Positions 47,173 to 58,199 of a stretch of 64,000 nucleotides of DNA are shown here, in pieces. The DNA comes from Rhodocollybia butyracea (lineage: Eukaryota > Basidiomycota > Agaricomycetes > Agaricales > Omphalotaceae), in the NCBI GenBank assembly GCA_015501585.1, contig JADNRY010000303.1, forward strand, positions 1-64,000. Reading direction: 5' to 3'. Each line of letters starts with the position of its first letter. Position 1 is the first letter of the stretch. A model generated the notes under the pieces. It was not told the origin of the DNA and did not search any database. It was given only the letters and a program-made list of their open reading frames with translations. The translations under genes and the position numbers were made by a program.

Positions 47173-48118
47173 AGCATTATGATACTCTCGAGATGCATGT
47201 GGAAGTTTCGGAGTCCGGACTACAATGAACCTTTACTATTAATTGAATTCATCGTATATACTTAGACACTAGTACATAGTTTTTCTGTGTTTCGCGTAGT
47301 ATGCATATTTATCCGTTTGAACGTTGGTGGTATCATGTCTACTGTGAAGCGTGACTATCTGTTATTGGCCTTGCGTGTCAGATTGAAGCCTGATATGATC
47401 TGAACGGACAATCAGTCATCAATGTTCTTCTATACTCAGGTAATCCGGTTCTGCTGAAGCCAAATGCTAGAATATCCACACAATGCTTATGGTCGGAGTC
47501 ATCTAGACAGTTCCCAGGCCTTTTTGAAGTGGAGGTGTTTGGCTCTGGCCCTGGCCCCTGGAGGTCAGCCGACTGGTGACTGACAGTTGCCGTCCAGAAT
47601 TAAACACTTCCAGACCTAATGGGCTAGGGAAGACTGATATCTGCTCTGAAAAGCATCGCCTTTAAACCTTGCATCTCCTTTCGTCCTATCAGAAGAATCT
47701 TGATCTTACTGTGTGCTTTACTTTTCATTTGCTTTTCATCAACTTCATATGTTATCATGATTCATCCTTCCGGACATGGATTATTTTTGTTTCTCAGGGC
47801 TATGCATAATGCACCTACTTAGTTGCTATATCTGAGACTAGCCCAGTGCAACTTGCATTTTCACGGTTTTCCACGGTTTCTCAGCGATATGATTTTCCAT
47901 GCTCTTCGGGATGAGATTGATCCCGTGAACTAGCTATTTCTGGGAGGCGGCTCACACTGCATTCAAAAAATTGGCTCTTCTTTGTTCCATCAGTCCGACT
48001 TGGGCATCTTCTCATGATCATTGATCGAAATTATAGATAGTTGGACCGCCTGTGATATATGACTTCAAGGAAGCTTAAAAGGATCATAAACTTGACCAAA
48101 AATCATTCTCGTTGTGCC
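47173..48118. other. Intergenic region between MFS copy 1 and the halogenase
   Basis: 3' flank of the transporter and 5' flank of the halogenase, both on the plus strand. No coding frame or clear TATA box was recognised. Confidence 0.5.
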
Positions 48119-49912
48119 ATGTCTGTTCCAACTAAAACCACTGTTCTCATTATTGGTGGTGGCCCTGGTGGATCTTATGCCGCAAGTGTCCTTGCACGCC
48201 GAAAGGTAGACACTGTTGTGCTTGAAGCGGATAAATTTCCTCGTTATCATATTGGCGAATCCTTGTTAGCGTCAACCAACTATTTTCTTGATTATATCGG
48301 CGCTCGGGAAAAAGTCCTTGCCCATGGATTTGTGAAGAAACCGGGAGGGGCATTCAAACTGCGCAAGGATTTTCCTGCTCAATATACAAACTTCGTGAGT
48401 TTCAGTCCTACTGGATACATACATAGTATTTATACTTCAATTTAGATCGACCATAACACTGGCAGTCATGCATTCAACGTGGTCAGTCAAGAGTCAGTTT
48501 TGTGCGCTCTAGATACTGAGAGCTCCCTCTTTCCCTCAGAACCGTGCAGAATATGATGAACTTCTTTTAAGCATGCAGCGGAGCAAGGGGCCAAGGTTTA
48601 TGACGAGCACAGAGTTACCGAGCTACAATTCTCTGAACAGGATTCCACGCGTCCAGTTTCCGCCCACTGGGAATCCAAGGTTAACAATACCAGTGGTACC
48701 ATTCACTTTGACTACTTGATTGATGCCTCCGGACGTCAAGCCATCCTTTCCACCAAGTATCACCGAGATCGTGAATACATCAAGAGCTTGAAGGTATGTT
48801 CAAATTTTGCAGTCTTAAGAATATTTTTTCCATACTCTTTCTTCAAGAATTCCGCCATATGGGGGTATTGGAAAGGGAGTAAGCGTTATGGTGAAGGTAC
48901 AGAGCGGGATGGAGCACCATTTATTGAAGTCTTGGATGGTGAGGACTATCAACACTTTTAATTACAATCTGAGTCGAAGGCATTTAATTTTTTGTCAGAC
49001 AACACTGGATGGTGCTGGTACATACCAATTAATGATGGAACGATCAACATAGGATTTGTGCTACACGAGCAGTTCCTCCAGGAGAAGAAGGCAGGCAAGA
49101 CTATGGAAGAGCTATATATGTCCTTATTTGATCTCGTCACGGATGCTCCCATGTACAGAGCTGACGGAACCCTGCTGCCTAACAAAAGTGGGAAAGGAGG
49201 CCCTATTTACATGGCAAGCGACTACAGCTACACAGTAGAGGATGTTGCCCGTCTCAACTATAGAGTGGTTGGTGATGCTTCTGCCTTCATCGACCCATTC
49301 TTTTCCTCGGGTGTTCACCTTGCCTTTGTTGGTGCCCTCTCTGCTGCCCTCTCGATCATTGCAGTTATTGATGGACAAGTCACCGAAGAAAGGTCAGCTG
49401 AATTTCATAGTGCGGAAGTCAAAGTGGCATTCACAAGGTTAGCCAATTTCTTTCATTGCTTTGACGCATTTAAATATGGGTACAAGGTTTTTCATGGTGG
49501 TCATGGCGGGTTACAAACAAATGCGGGCGGGCTGAAAGTCAATGTGTTGAATGATATCGACGAGAAAAATTTTGAGAGGGCATTTGACATTATCCGACCC
49601 GTAATCCAAGGGACAGGAGATATCGGTGTGGACAGTCAGAGCACAGGTAAAGTTGAATTAAGTGAACAAGAGTTGCGCGGCACAATGGACTTCGTATTTC
49701 GGCTATTTATTCATCCTCCTCCTGGAGGAAAAGTTGTGGAGCATGAAGATGATGGACTTCATGGAAATGTGGATGATTTGGATAAGGATGCCCGTGCAAG
49801 ACTCAAGAAATTTTCACAATATGTCCCTCCTCTTTTAGGGCATGATGGTGTTATGACCACCTTGAATTCTGCACAGGAGAAGATGAGGATTTCTGTATTG
49901 AAGGCACACTAA
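48119..49912 (+). CDS. Flavin-dependent halogenase (one frameshift)
   Basis: Exons 48119-48394, 48446-48481, 48540-48793, 48848-48938 and 48999-49912. Start chosen at ATG 48119 so that the FAD-binding motif IGGGPGGSYAA lies near the N-terminus; an in-frame ATG at 48059 would add 20 residues. Family features: VLEADKFPRYHIGESLL, the KKPGGAFK segment, IDASGR, WGYWKGSKRY, the GWCWYIP signature (WxWxIP) and DPFFSSGVHLA. FADH2-dependent halogenases make hypohalous acid and chlorinate or brominate phenolic or aromatic substrates; basidiomycete members are known from Armillaria. In exon 3 the sequence CTTCTTTTAAGCATGCAG shifts frame: the family-like AAEQGAKVYDEHRV lies one base over, consistent with one A missing near 48569. 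Everything else closes in phase. Confidence 0.85.
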
Positions 49913-50213
49913 ACAACTGTAGGCTTATATTACTTTCTGTAATGCAATGGGAAATACATAGATGTTTGTTTACATGATGAGCTTAGTGGTGTTACTGCTT
50001 CCACTGCAATCCTTCTTAATGGCAGCAAGGGTGCATAGAATGCAAGATAGAATGCTCAATAGCATGAACAGTCACAGAGCATATTCTCAGGGATCCGCAC
50101 CGTACCAGAGACAGACATCATACAGTTACGGCCATACAATAACAGCTGTAAAATGCCCAAATTTTGCTTCTTAGACTCTGCCATAGGCATATAGTATGAT
50201 GTTCATTGACAAA
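49913..50213. other. Short flank between halogenase and TIR element
   Basis: 3' flank of the halogenase; nothing recognised. Confidence 0.5.
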
Positions 50214-50341
50214 CATCAGCAAAACGTGGGTGCACGGGAAGCCGCTTTCCGGCACTGTATGGCGCTGGGGCCGCTGGGAGCCGCTGGAAACGGCTGTAGA
50301 GTGCCTGACAACGGCGCCAGCTCACCCACGTTTTGCTGATG
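50214..50341. mobile_element. 128-bp inverted-repeat element (MITE-like)
   Basis: Perfect 19-bp terminal inverted repeats (CATCAGCAAAACGTGGGTG at 50214-50232 and its complement at 50323-50341) enclose a GC-rich core of further small palindromes (GCCGCTGGAAACGGC). The whole unit can fold into one long hairpin. No coding capacity. A clear target-site duplication was not found. The shape fits a non-autonomous DNA transposon, or a foldback element. Confidence 0.7.
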
Positions 50342-51366
50342 CAAGGAGATGGGCAGCATACTTATGTTAACTTGTTCTATGTCCAATGGACCATGGTCAC
50401 GATCAAAAAAGCAAGTGAACAATGTCACAAATGCAAGCAATGATATCGAGTCATACAAATATGTAAATGCTGAATGGGTTAGCTCTACCTATCAGTATAG
50501 GTACTAAGTTGTTTGCCCAGCCTGAGGCCTCAGTGGGTTTGCTTCCGTCTTGAGTCATAGGCCTCGGTATGACCAGTTTACCATATACGTGCACAGTATC
50601 TGATTGCCACATATGCACTGCATGCTCTATTGCTATGAACATTACACTTGTAGGAGGCCATAGAGGATCTAAGCTGTAACACTCTTTGTCTATTAGCTCT
50701 GCAAAAGATGTTAAGTATTTTGGCCATTTTGGATAGTCCTCTAGTAGCCGCGTAGTGCTTGCAGTTGAGTGGAAATACAGTGGCACTGCCACAGGCCGGT
50801 CCGTCGATCCGTATGCGAGGAGCACGTGAGGTGGCACTGCCAGTAGTTTGCCGCCTCACTGAACCTTCTCTAGCTTTGGGTATTTTTATACTTCAATTAG
50901 TGTACAATAGTAAAAGGTTTTCATTATAATTGGAATAGTGTGAAAACTGCACTGGAAAAACCCTGTTGCTGAGAGATAAACATGTACGCGTTGGCCGTGG
51001 CTGTGCTGTAATTTCGGACAGCTGCATCGCGCAGCGCGAAAGTTAGAGGTTAGGGTTGGGGATTGATTACAATATGATAATTATAAACCTGTCTTGTTAT
51101 AACAATAAAAAATCATACAAGCTAATACTTACTAATAGCAAGTAGATAATTATTATATCTGTGTCCTGAGCTCATTCCTGGATGCAGAATTATGTGATAA
51201 GGCAATCATGACCTTTGGAAGGGATGGTATGGAGTGAAGAACAATTGAATTATATAAATAGCTACCATGCTAATACATGATTTTTGTGCCTAGGTGTGTA
51301 ATTTATGTACACTTGTACCAAACCTCTTGCCTATGTTTCATGTTGCTGTCACTCACAGATCAAGTA
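50342..51366. other. Region with an unidentified minus-strand reading frame
   Basis: The minus strand at 50451-50837 gives a coherent 128-codon frame (GSTDRPVAVPLYFHSTASTT, LLEDYPKWPKYLTSF, PPTSVMFIAIEHAVHMWQSD) without an ATG at its start. It looks like an exon or fragment of a larger protein that I do not recognise; a transposon remnant is possible given the elements on both sides. The rest (50880-51366) is AT-rich and empty. Confidence 0.35.
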
Positions 51367-51375
51367 CATTTAGAT
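51367..51375. repeat. Left target-site duplication of the 774-bp TIR element
   Basis: CATTTAGAT, repeated exactly at 52150-52158. Eight of these nine bases would fit the 8-bp duplication made by hAT-type transposases. Confidence 0.6.
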
Positions 51376-52149
51376 CGGCACATACATTTTGCCGTGCAGC
51401 CGGTGCGTGGTGCGTGCTTGGTGCGTGCAAATGCGGAGCGTGGTGCGTGCAAGTGCGTGCGCGTCAACTGGGCCAAGTCCACTTTGTTGTGTAAAGTTAT
51501 TTCTACTATAGAATTTACTAGCCTTTCTTGAGCCTTTCTTTTATTTCTGTCCCCAAAGCTGCAACTTGGATTGTACACTTAAAGATAAGTAGTGTAAATA
51601 TTATCAACATGAGTAAATTGACCTGCACTAGGCACATAGGAGGCTGCCTGATAAGGCAGATTAGTATACAGGTGTACAGGTGTATGTACAGGTTCCAATG
51701 TCTAAAAAAAACACAAACATTGCTGAAAAGACCCACAACATTTGCACGCACGCACTATCACTTGCACGCATCCGCCATCACTTGCACGCACCTGCCATCA
51801 TCATTTTGCGGGTGCGTGCAAGTGATGCGGGGTGCGTGCATAGTGCGTGCGAGGATGCGTGCAAGTGGTGCCGGGTGCGTGCCGGTGCGTGCAAGTGATG
51901 CGTGATGCGTCTAATGATTGTGTATCCAAGACTCGATATTACTACTAATTAGGTCAAATTTGTGTAGAATTACCTCTTTGGGTCAATTGGCCAAAAGTTC
52001 ATTAATATGAAGTTGATAATGTTAGTATATATTACAAAAAATACATATTTTGGGCTTATATGTGCACGCACCATACAACACGCATCAGTAGGTGCGTGCA
52101 CGCACCTGCACGCACCACGCACCGGCTGCACGGCAAAATCACCTAGCCC
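51376..52149. mobile_element. 774-bp non-autonomous TIR element with GTGCGTGC subterminal repeats
   Basis: The ends carry a perfect 32-bp inverted repeat (51386-51417 and 52108-52139, beginning ATTTTGCCGTGCAGCCGG) preceded on each side by 10 poorly matched bases, and flanked by the 9-bp direct repeat CATTTAGAT. Inside both ends, copies of GTGCGTGC (or GCACGCAC) are clustered, with a third cluster at 51745-51905 containing both orientations. Such subterminal repeats are typical transposase-binding sites in hAT-like elements. It has no open frame of note, so it would depend on a transposase elsewhere. Confidence 0.75.
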
Positions 52150-52158
52150 CATTTAGAT
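52150..52158. repeat. Right target-site duplication of the 774-bp TIR element
   Basis: CATTTAGAT, exact copy of 51367-51375. Confidence 0.6.
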
Positions 52159-52594
52159 AGAGATGGGCATGAATGCCCATTTGAATGCATTTGTGGGACA
52201 AAAATGGAGCTTCAAAAGTCCATATTGTGAATTGCAGATATAAGAGTTAGAGATGGACACAAGTCCGAGTCCAAGTATACCATGCAAGCTTGTATTTGTG
52301 GCCTCAAAGGCCTGACTTGTGACTTGCACGAAACCCATGGGACAGTGGCTTGCAAGTATTTTCCCACAAGTACTTGTGCCACGAGTCACCCTAAGTATCT
52401 TAACCATATGAATCAGCTAACTTTAATACATCAAGTATTGTTTAAAATGCAAGAGCCTGGGTTCTATATGTGTACTGCCAGATTTTACAAATGTAGGTAA
52501 CACCTTACAACTAAGGTTACAAGGGGGTCCCTAGATAGATGAAATGATTCAGTTGCCAGTAATGGGTGTGAGCAAAAACATCTGTAGCTACTAG
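52159..52594. other. Flank downstream of the CoA ligase
   Basis: AT-rich sequence with repeated ACAAGT and TTGCAAG-type words (52255-52390); no gene recognised. Confidence 0.4.
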
Positions 52595-55139
52595 CTAGAC
52601 TAAAGTTGTAAAGGAACCAATGACCTCTAAATTTGGAAGGCAATGTTTTTGACCATTTGCAAAATCTTTGAGTTGACGTCTCATTATTTTCCCAGATGGA
52701 CTGTTGATGATTTTTCCAATCAGTAAACATATATCTCATATGTATTAAAGGCACCTTTTTGGAATTGAATGCACAAATATTATTCCCCCCTCAGCTTTTT
52801 GTATGGCGCCGCTTTTGAAGCAATGTAGTCACGTAGCATTTTGGCCATATTCTCCAGGCTGGAAGCCTCCGTCACATGTGAAGCATCAAGAACAACTAAA
52901 TACATCAGGGAAAGGAGCCTTGATAGAGAAACTCTTACTACATACCGTACGCCAGAGGAAGTTCTGTGCAATTCATCAAGTCATTTAATCCTACAAGCGC
53001 AGCATCTTTGACAAGCTTGTGATCAAGAAGAATATCTTCTATCTCTGAAACACAAGGTCACGATTGATATCAATACTAAAATGAGTAGATATACCTGCAG
53101 GGGCCACCTATCAAACCAAAAATATGTCAGCAATATTTAGTATCTGGAACTAACAGGGTAGACCTGATATCCATTATATTTGATCAGCTAAATATGACCT
53201 TGTGAGAGAATATAGAAGTAGGAATGGAGAATAACACTTACTTCTTTGACACGGTCTACAATATACAAAAAGCCCTCTTTATCAATGTAAACAATGTCAC
53301 CAGTGCGCATGTATCCTTCATTATCAAAAGCTTCCGCATTGACATCTGGGCGGTTATGGTATCCTGGAGTAATGTTAGGGCCTTTCACTATAGCTAAATC
53401 AACACAAAAACTCAGATTTAGGACCGGCTTATAATGCTTACAACAAAGCTCTCCATTGACAAGCTTTGCTTGGAGATTTGGAGCTAAACGACCAACTGTG
53501 CCCAGTGGGGTGTTGCCTCTATCCCGGTCTGTAAGTGCAATCTGGAAATCATGTCAAATTGAGCATTCATCTTGAAAAGCCCTAACCAGAGTAGATAACG
53601 CACAATGGCAGTTGTCTCAGTCATCCCTGATGATGTAGCCATGTCAAAGATATCATCAGATATTTAATCCACTAGAACAAAAACATACCATAAAGCCCCT
53701 GAAGCTGCACTTGTGATTTTGTTTCAAGGAGTTTTGTAAGATCATAACCGATTGGGGCACCAGCAGATCTCCATTCTTTGAGAGAGGGCAAACTAGGGAA
53801 GTCAGTCGAAAGATTCTGTAGGGATAGTGTTCAATATGGTTCAGATAAGTTGTATCATCCCTTTTAAAATACCTTACTCAGCCGGACCGCAATGGGTGGG
53901 ACAATATGAGACGCCTAACGCTGTGTGAGGGATCACATCAGAACCATTCATGAACATTTACCGTGATGTTGTAAGTTTGTAGGTTTTCAGTGAAATCATC
54001 AAGGATGAACCTTTCCATAATGACCACCGTCACTCCAACGTGAGGAGCCATGAAAACATTGTTAAACTAGATTTTCCAGTCAATGAAACAAGAAGTGAAC
54101 GCAGTGGAGCGATTGAGTCAGACTCACCAGCCCATATATATGTGTAATTGGTACAGTCGCTGCAACTCAGGTTATTGAGGGAATTCGCAACTAAGGTTTC
54201 CAAATATTCACCTAACCAGGTCTCTCCATATTTATAAGATGATGGCGCCAGGACCATGGCTTGTATAATTGCGGAGGTGATGTTGTAATGTGTTCTGTAC
54301 CACAGCAGTAAATATTTAATTTTTTGCATGCTACCTCAGCAGAAGCATACAGTTTTACACCCTGAGATGTTCCAGGTTCAATATAGGCATTATGTGTACT
54401 CATAAACTAGCTTACCTTGGGGAGCCCAGTTGTACCGGATGAATAGCACAATAAACAAGTCAACGCTTTTGCTTCACTCGGACTGATTGAGGGAGGATCC
54501 AGGAGCAGATTTGATTGACAAAGATCCCATATGCTAGGAAAGCAGGTGGAATTTTTTTTCAATGGAAAAAACAGTTTTAATTCCCAGCTCTTGACAGACT
54601 TGACTGGCAGCTGTAAACTGTTCTGGGCCGCAAAGCAATGCCTTTGCTCCACAGTCTAGAATTTGATAAGACCTCAAATATTGTCATAAAGGGAATCCGC
54701 TAGGAAATAACACCAAATCTTACAATTCTGATTTGTGAGCAAGTGAGTTTGCTGGAGAGCAAATCAACCCTGCGGCTTGTGTTGCCAGTATTGTAACCGG
54801 AAGAAAAATAGAGTTTGAGGATACAACAACAACTGTGTCCCCCGGTACTAGGCCTAACTTATGTCTTAGAGTATAGGCAAGTGACCTAGAGGCTGCATGG
54901 ACCTCCGAAAAGCTAAACACTTGTTAGACTGCAATAGTGGTACTGCACAGTCTTATTACTTACGTCAAAGACTCTTTAGACTTTGCATCGACAAATAGCT
55001 TGTGAGCGGCAAAGTCGTTAACTCGTTCAAATATGAAGCTCCATGTTGAAACTTCGGGTAAGTTTGGAATTTCTGCGAAAGTTGAGGAGAAATATTCAGT
55101 GCCGCCGAGACGATCCATTGTGTACTCAGACACATTCAT
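52595..55139 (-). CDS. 4-coumarate-CoA-ligase-like acyl-CoA synthetase (ANL superfamily), two frameshifts
   Basis: Many-exon minus-strand gene from ATG 55139 (MNVSEYTMDRLGGTEYFSST) to stop 52595. The ANL core motifs appear in order: LVPGDTVVVVSSNS, CYSSGTTGLPKGVKLTHYN (P-loop, A3), VPITHIYGL, SAGAPIG, YGMTETTA (A5), GYMRTGDIVYIDKEG (A7), FLYIVDRVKELIKYNGYQV (A8), and IPKSPSGKIMRR with the catalytic Lys (A10). The enzyme class activates a carboxylic acid with ATP and loads it on CoA. The A3 motif is split by an 11-nt micro-exon (54351-54361). Two homopolymers break the frame: T8 at 54552-54559 (seven would keep TVFSIEKNSTCFP open) and C6 at 52785-52790 (seven would continue KLRGGIIFV). It is convergent with the halogenase; an aromatic acid substrate is plausible but inferred. 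Confidence 0.82.
54351..54361 (-). other. 11-nt micro-exon in the P-loop of the CoA ligase
   Basis: GGTGTAAAACT on the minus strand, bounded by CTCAG upstream and GTATGC downstream. It supplies Gly-Val-Lys-Leu of the conserved TTGLPKGVKLTH motif; without it the motif and the frame are lost. Confidence 0.7.
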
Positions 55140-56551
55140 GTATGCTTTAAATCAGTTCGAGGGGATTTCGTTCAAATAAAAGCTTCCGTATACGCGCGCG
55201 CAGGCTTCAATTCCGAAGACCACATGCCCTGTAGTGTGGGAAGCTACCGCTACCACTAATAGTGCAGCTTATTTGTCATGGTCGTTCATGTCGTGTCTGC
55301 GAGTTGCTTATCCTGTCATTGTTGTACAATGTGTCCTTTCGCGGTTCTTCGGCGCGGGTGAATCTTGCAATACTGATCTCGCAACGGCCAAGAGAAAATC
55401 TATGGTACTCAGCTCAATCTGCACTTACTGATTGGATTTGGAAATATATTCCACAAATCTGATGGCGTTAGCACGGCGATACTTAATGTACATGTTGCAC
55501 TTCGGTACTCTAGAGTCGATGGACATCTAGTTTCCGAATCGTCATTTGCATCTTCATTTGCTCCACACATTCAGCCCACCATGCGGTTTCGAAAATGCGA
55601 TAACGTCCAGCATTTTGTGGTGAGAAACGGGTATAGCGCCAGTAGTTTCCGTTGGCACCTATGTTGCCGAATACTCATTTCGCTGACAGATTCAATCTAC
55701 AGTGAGATATGGTTGAGTCTAGTATGATTTTCGAACAAAAGATGCTCGCCAGATAGGGCTAATCGAGTACACGTAGCGCTTTGCCCAAAGGAAAAGTCTT
55801 CCACGCTCATTTACCGGTAACTGGATATTCATTCTCCCAAAAGATCCAGCCTCCTCTACAATGTTGCTCCGAGATCCGATACCAACGAGAAATAACTTAT
55901 TCATCGGAAATGGTCAAGGGTGTACTAGTCAATACAGGACTGGCTGTTCAATTGGCTCGACGGGATGCTGCAAGTTCATCGATCGCTATCTACAACGGCT
56001 CATCAGCTACTTGTTGCAGCGTCTACATCCAGTGTAATGATATCCAGCCCACTCGAAGCTTTAGTGCTCCGTCTGATTCGGATACTTCTCTATCGCTCCA
56101 CCAGCTCACCAAGCCCCTGCGAAGAATTCTAGTCAGCAGGATACGCTTGTATATATTATATTTGAACTCCGAGAGAATCGCTGTAAGTCTCGGTCCGGGG
56201 AAGCCTAGAGCATTGCTAGCCGTACAGAGGTTAATCGAGATACCTGAGATACCTATGTTGAACCGCCTGGCACTTAAACATGATCGTTTAGAGAGACTGG
56301 CATTACAGGGGGTTTATTAGGGTACCGTCCAGATGATGGCGAGTCCCTCCTAGCCTATAGCTTATCACAGCAAAACACTCTTGACGTTTTAGGGAATAAA
56401 CGAGGGTGGGACGGGCCTCGGAAAAGATACATGGGATAAATACGAGTTCACGACGCGGAACCAGAGTCGGAGCAAGGCTGCAGTCGCCCAGTCTTCTCAG
56501 ACCGGACCCGTTATCTCATCATTGAAACACAAAGTCGCTCACATTTCACGC
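55140..56551. other. Region with one long unassigned reading frame
   Basis: The plus strand holds a 179-codon frame (55781-56320, MPKGKVFHAHLPVTGY.. to LERLALQGVY). It has no signal peptide, known motif or splice signals, and composition is unremarkable. It is a weak gene candidate; otherwise the interval is the 5' flank of the CoA ligase. Confidence 0.35.
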
Positions 56552-57508
56552 TCAACTGTTCACATTCGACAAACGTGCCCTTACCGGGTTTCCGTCCTTG
56601 TCTAGACCTGCGGAAACTCCTCGGTGACATTCTCGATAAAACATAAAGCTGACGTACCAAGGGTGGCTCTGGCTGCCAAACCGAGAATGGCCTTCACCGC
56701 ACCTAGGGAGACCAGATTGGACGAGTCAAGGTGGTCGCCAAACACGTGCGCAGCAACTTTGGAGATAAATTCGCCAGTCGAGAGAAGTGTATAGTTGGCA
56801 AGAGACTCTGGCAGCCAGCCAATCTCTCCAAAATCAAATATAACGACTCGCCCCGTAACATCGATGCCGAAATTGCTGGGATGCATGTCAGACTGAGTGA
56901 GCACCAAGCGCTCACCAGAGATGCTTATATTGGCTACACCTTGCCCTTGTCGCCGGAGTAGAATCGAGACAGCCTGAGAAGAATGTATAACATCAGCAGG
57001 GGAGCAACAATGGAGCAAGACGGGCTCAGACTTTATTCAGATACTTCTCCAAGGCAACGACGCTCGTAAATGGAAGTGGCGCATATTTTGTCTTAAATAT
57101 TTCGTGATAGATGGGGCCCGATCCCAGAGGGCCGAGCGCGACACCAACAGGGCATGCCTGGTCCCGCATCCAGCTGACGGCATCGGCCACCTTCTGGATG
57201 AAGATGTCTTCCGCGACCTGAATCGTCTGTATGGGCTCTATAATGGCATACCTGAGGTGTTCGTTCTCGAAGCTGTAGTGGATTAAGGGCACGCGCGGCG
57301 TAGCCAATTCGTTTGCGGTAACCTTGGAAAAGTGGTTGTGCATCCGGACTTCGGAGGAGAAGCACCAGGAGTCGCCAAATTTTACAATGTAGTCATTGAA
57401 ATGGATGAGGCGTCTATATCCAGGCTGTCTGTGATTGTCCTCCTCGTGCTTGGCGCAGGCAGCTATGATGGCCTGCTCGAAGGCGACAAAGGAATTTTCC
57501 AAAGACAT
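56552..57508 (-). CDS. Aminoglycoside-phosphotransferase-like kinase
   Basis: Three exons on the minus strand, 57508-57032, 56973-56658 and 56607-56552, closing in phase; about 282 residues. The N-lobe starts MSLENSFVAFEQAIIAACAK and includes DYIVKFG with the likely ATP-binding Lys. The C-lobe has LVLTQSDMHPSNFGID (catalytic Asp and Asn of the H.D....N loop, with Ser in the usual His/Gly position) and VVIFDFGEIGWLPES (Mg-binding Asp). The end (LGLDKDGNPV) resembles fungal members. Agaricomycetes carry many such proteins of unknown substrate; resistance or small-molecule phosphorylation is only a guess. A first in-frame Met at 57685 is less likely because the extra segment is hydrophobic and unlike the family. 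No frameshift was seen. Confidence 0.72.
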
Positions 57509-58100
57509 AGTTCGAAGAAAGCTAAATCGACCGCGGATAAGGAAAAACAAGGTGGAGAGAAGAATGGCGGTATGCAGGGTCTGGACGGGGTAGAAAATCC
57601 TGCTCGAAAGAAAGTAAGCTACGACGTACGGTACCTCGTTCGCAGACGTCCAGGACAGGATTGGGTGGGAGGGTGGAATCTGCAAACAAATTCGAATTAG
57701 TTAGTGGTAGACCAGCTTGAAAGAAACGAAGCTACATACGAGCACCAGTATAAGGGGCAACCTTGTCTCGCAGACACAATGACGACACAAAGTTGAAAAG
57801 CGGGTGAAGTACGTATCAGTAGTGGGACTTGCTTCAAAGAAAGCCAAGCTGCACAAGAACAAGTTATGGCTATTGAGGTGATGGAACGGCTGTTAGACAC
57901 CCGTAGGCGCCGTCTACGTAATGTCACTGCCCGTGATCCGCTACCGAAAAGGAATAGTCTCGCGTACATAGGGTTTTTGGCCGAACAGGGCATGTTTACA
58001 CTGCTGCACGGGATCATAGAAAATTATTGAAACTCACAGCATTGAAAATGTTCTGATATGTTTTTAGAAATATTTGCCAAGTGAGCCGGGCGATTATTCT
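57509..58100. other. Intergenic region upstream of the kinase
   Basis: Minus-strand frames here (57697-58017) are Ser/Leu/Arg-rich and unrecognised. Nothing supported. Confidence 0.4.
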
Positions 58101-58199
58101 TGAAATCTTTTGTTTTCAAAAAATTATGCGCATGTTTTGAGAAAGATTTGAAAACGTTTTGAGAATGAAGTAAAAGTTGATGGCCTCATTCCTTCCTCA

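Noticed and set aside
48065..48353. Minus-strand frames over the halogenase 5' end
   Set aside because: Shadows of the halogenase coding strand, which carries the FAD-binding motif.
48560..48600. An extra short intron to explain the halogenase frame change
   Set aside because: No GT..AG pair of usable length fits, and family-like sequence continues on both sides without a gap; a one-base indel is simpler.
51740..51910. Regularly repeated GTGCGTGC/GCACGCAC words resembling a CRISPR-like array
   Set aside because: Eukaryotic context, no uniform spacers, both orientations present, and the repeats are subterminal motifs of a TIR element.
55781..56320. 179-codon plus-strand frame
   Set aside because: Long, but without domain, signal, splice sites or composition support; kept only as a note in the interval entry.
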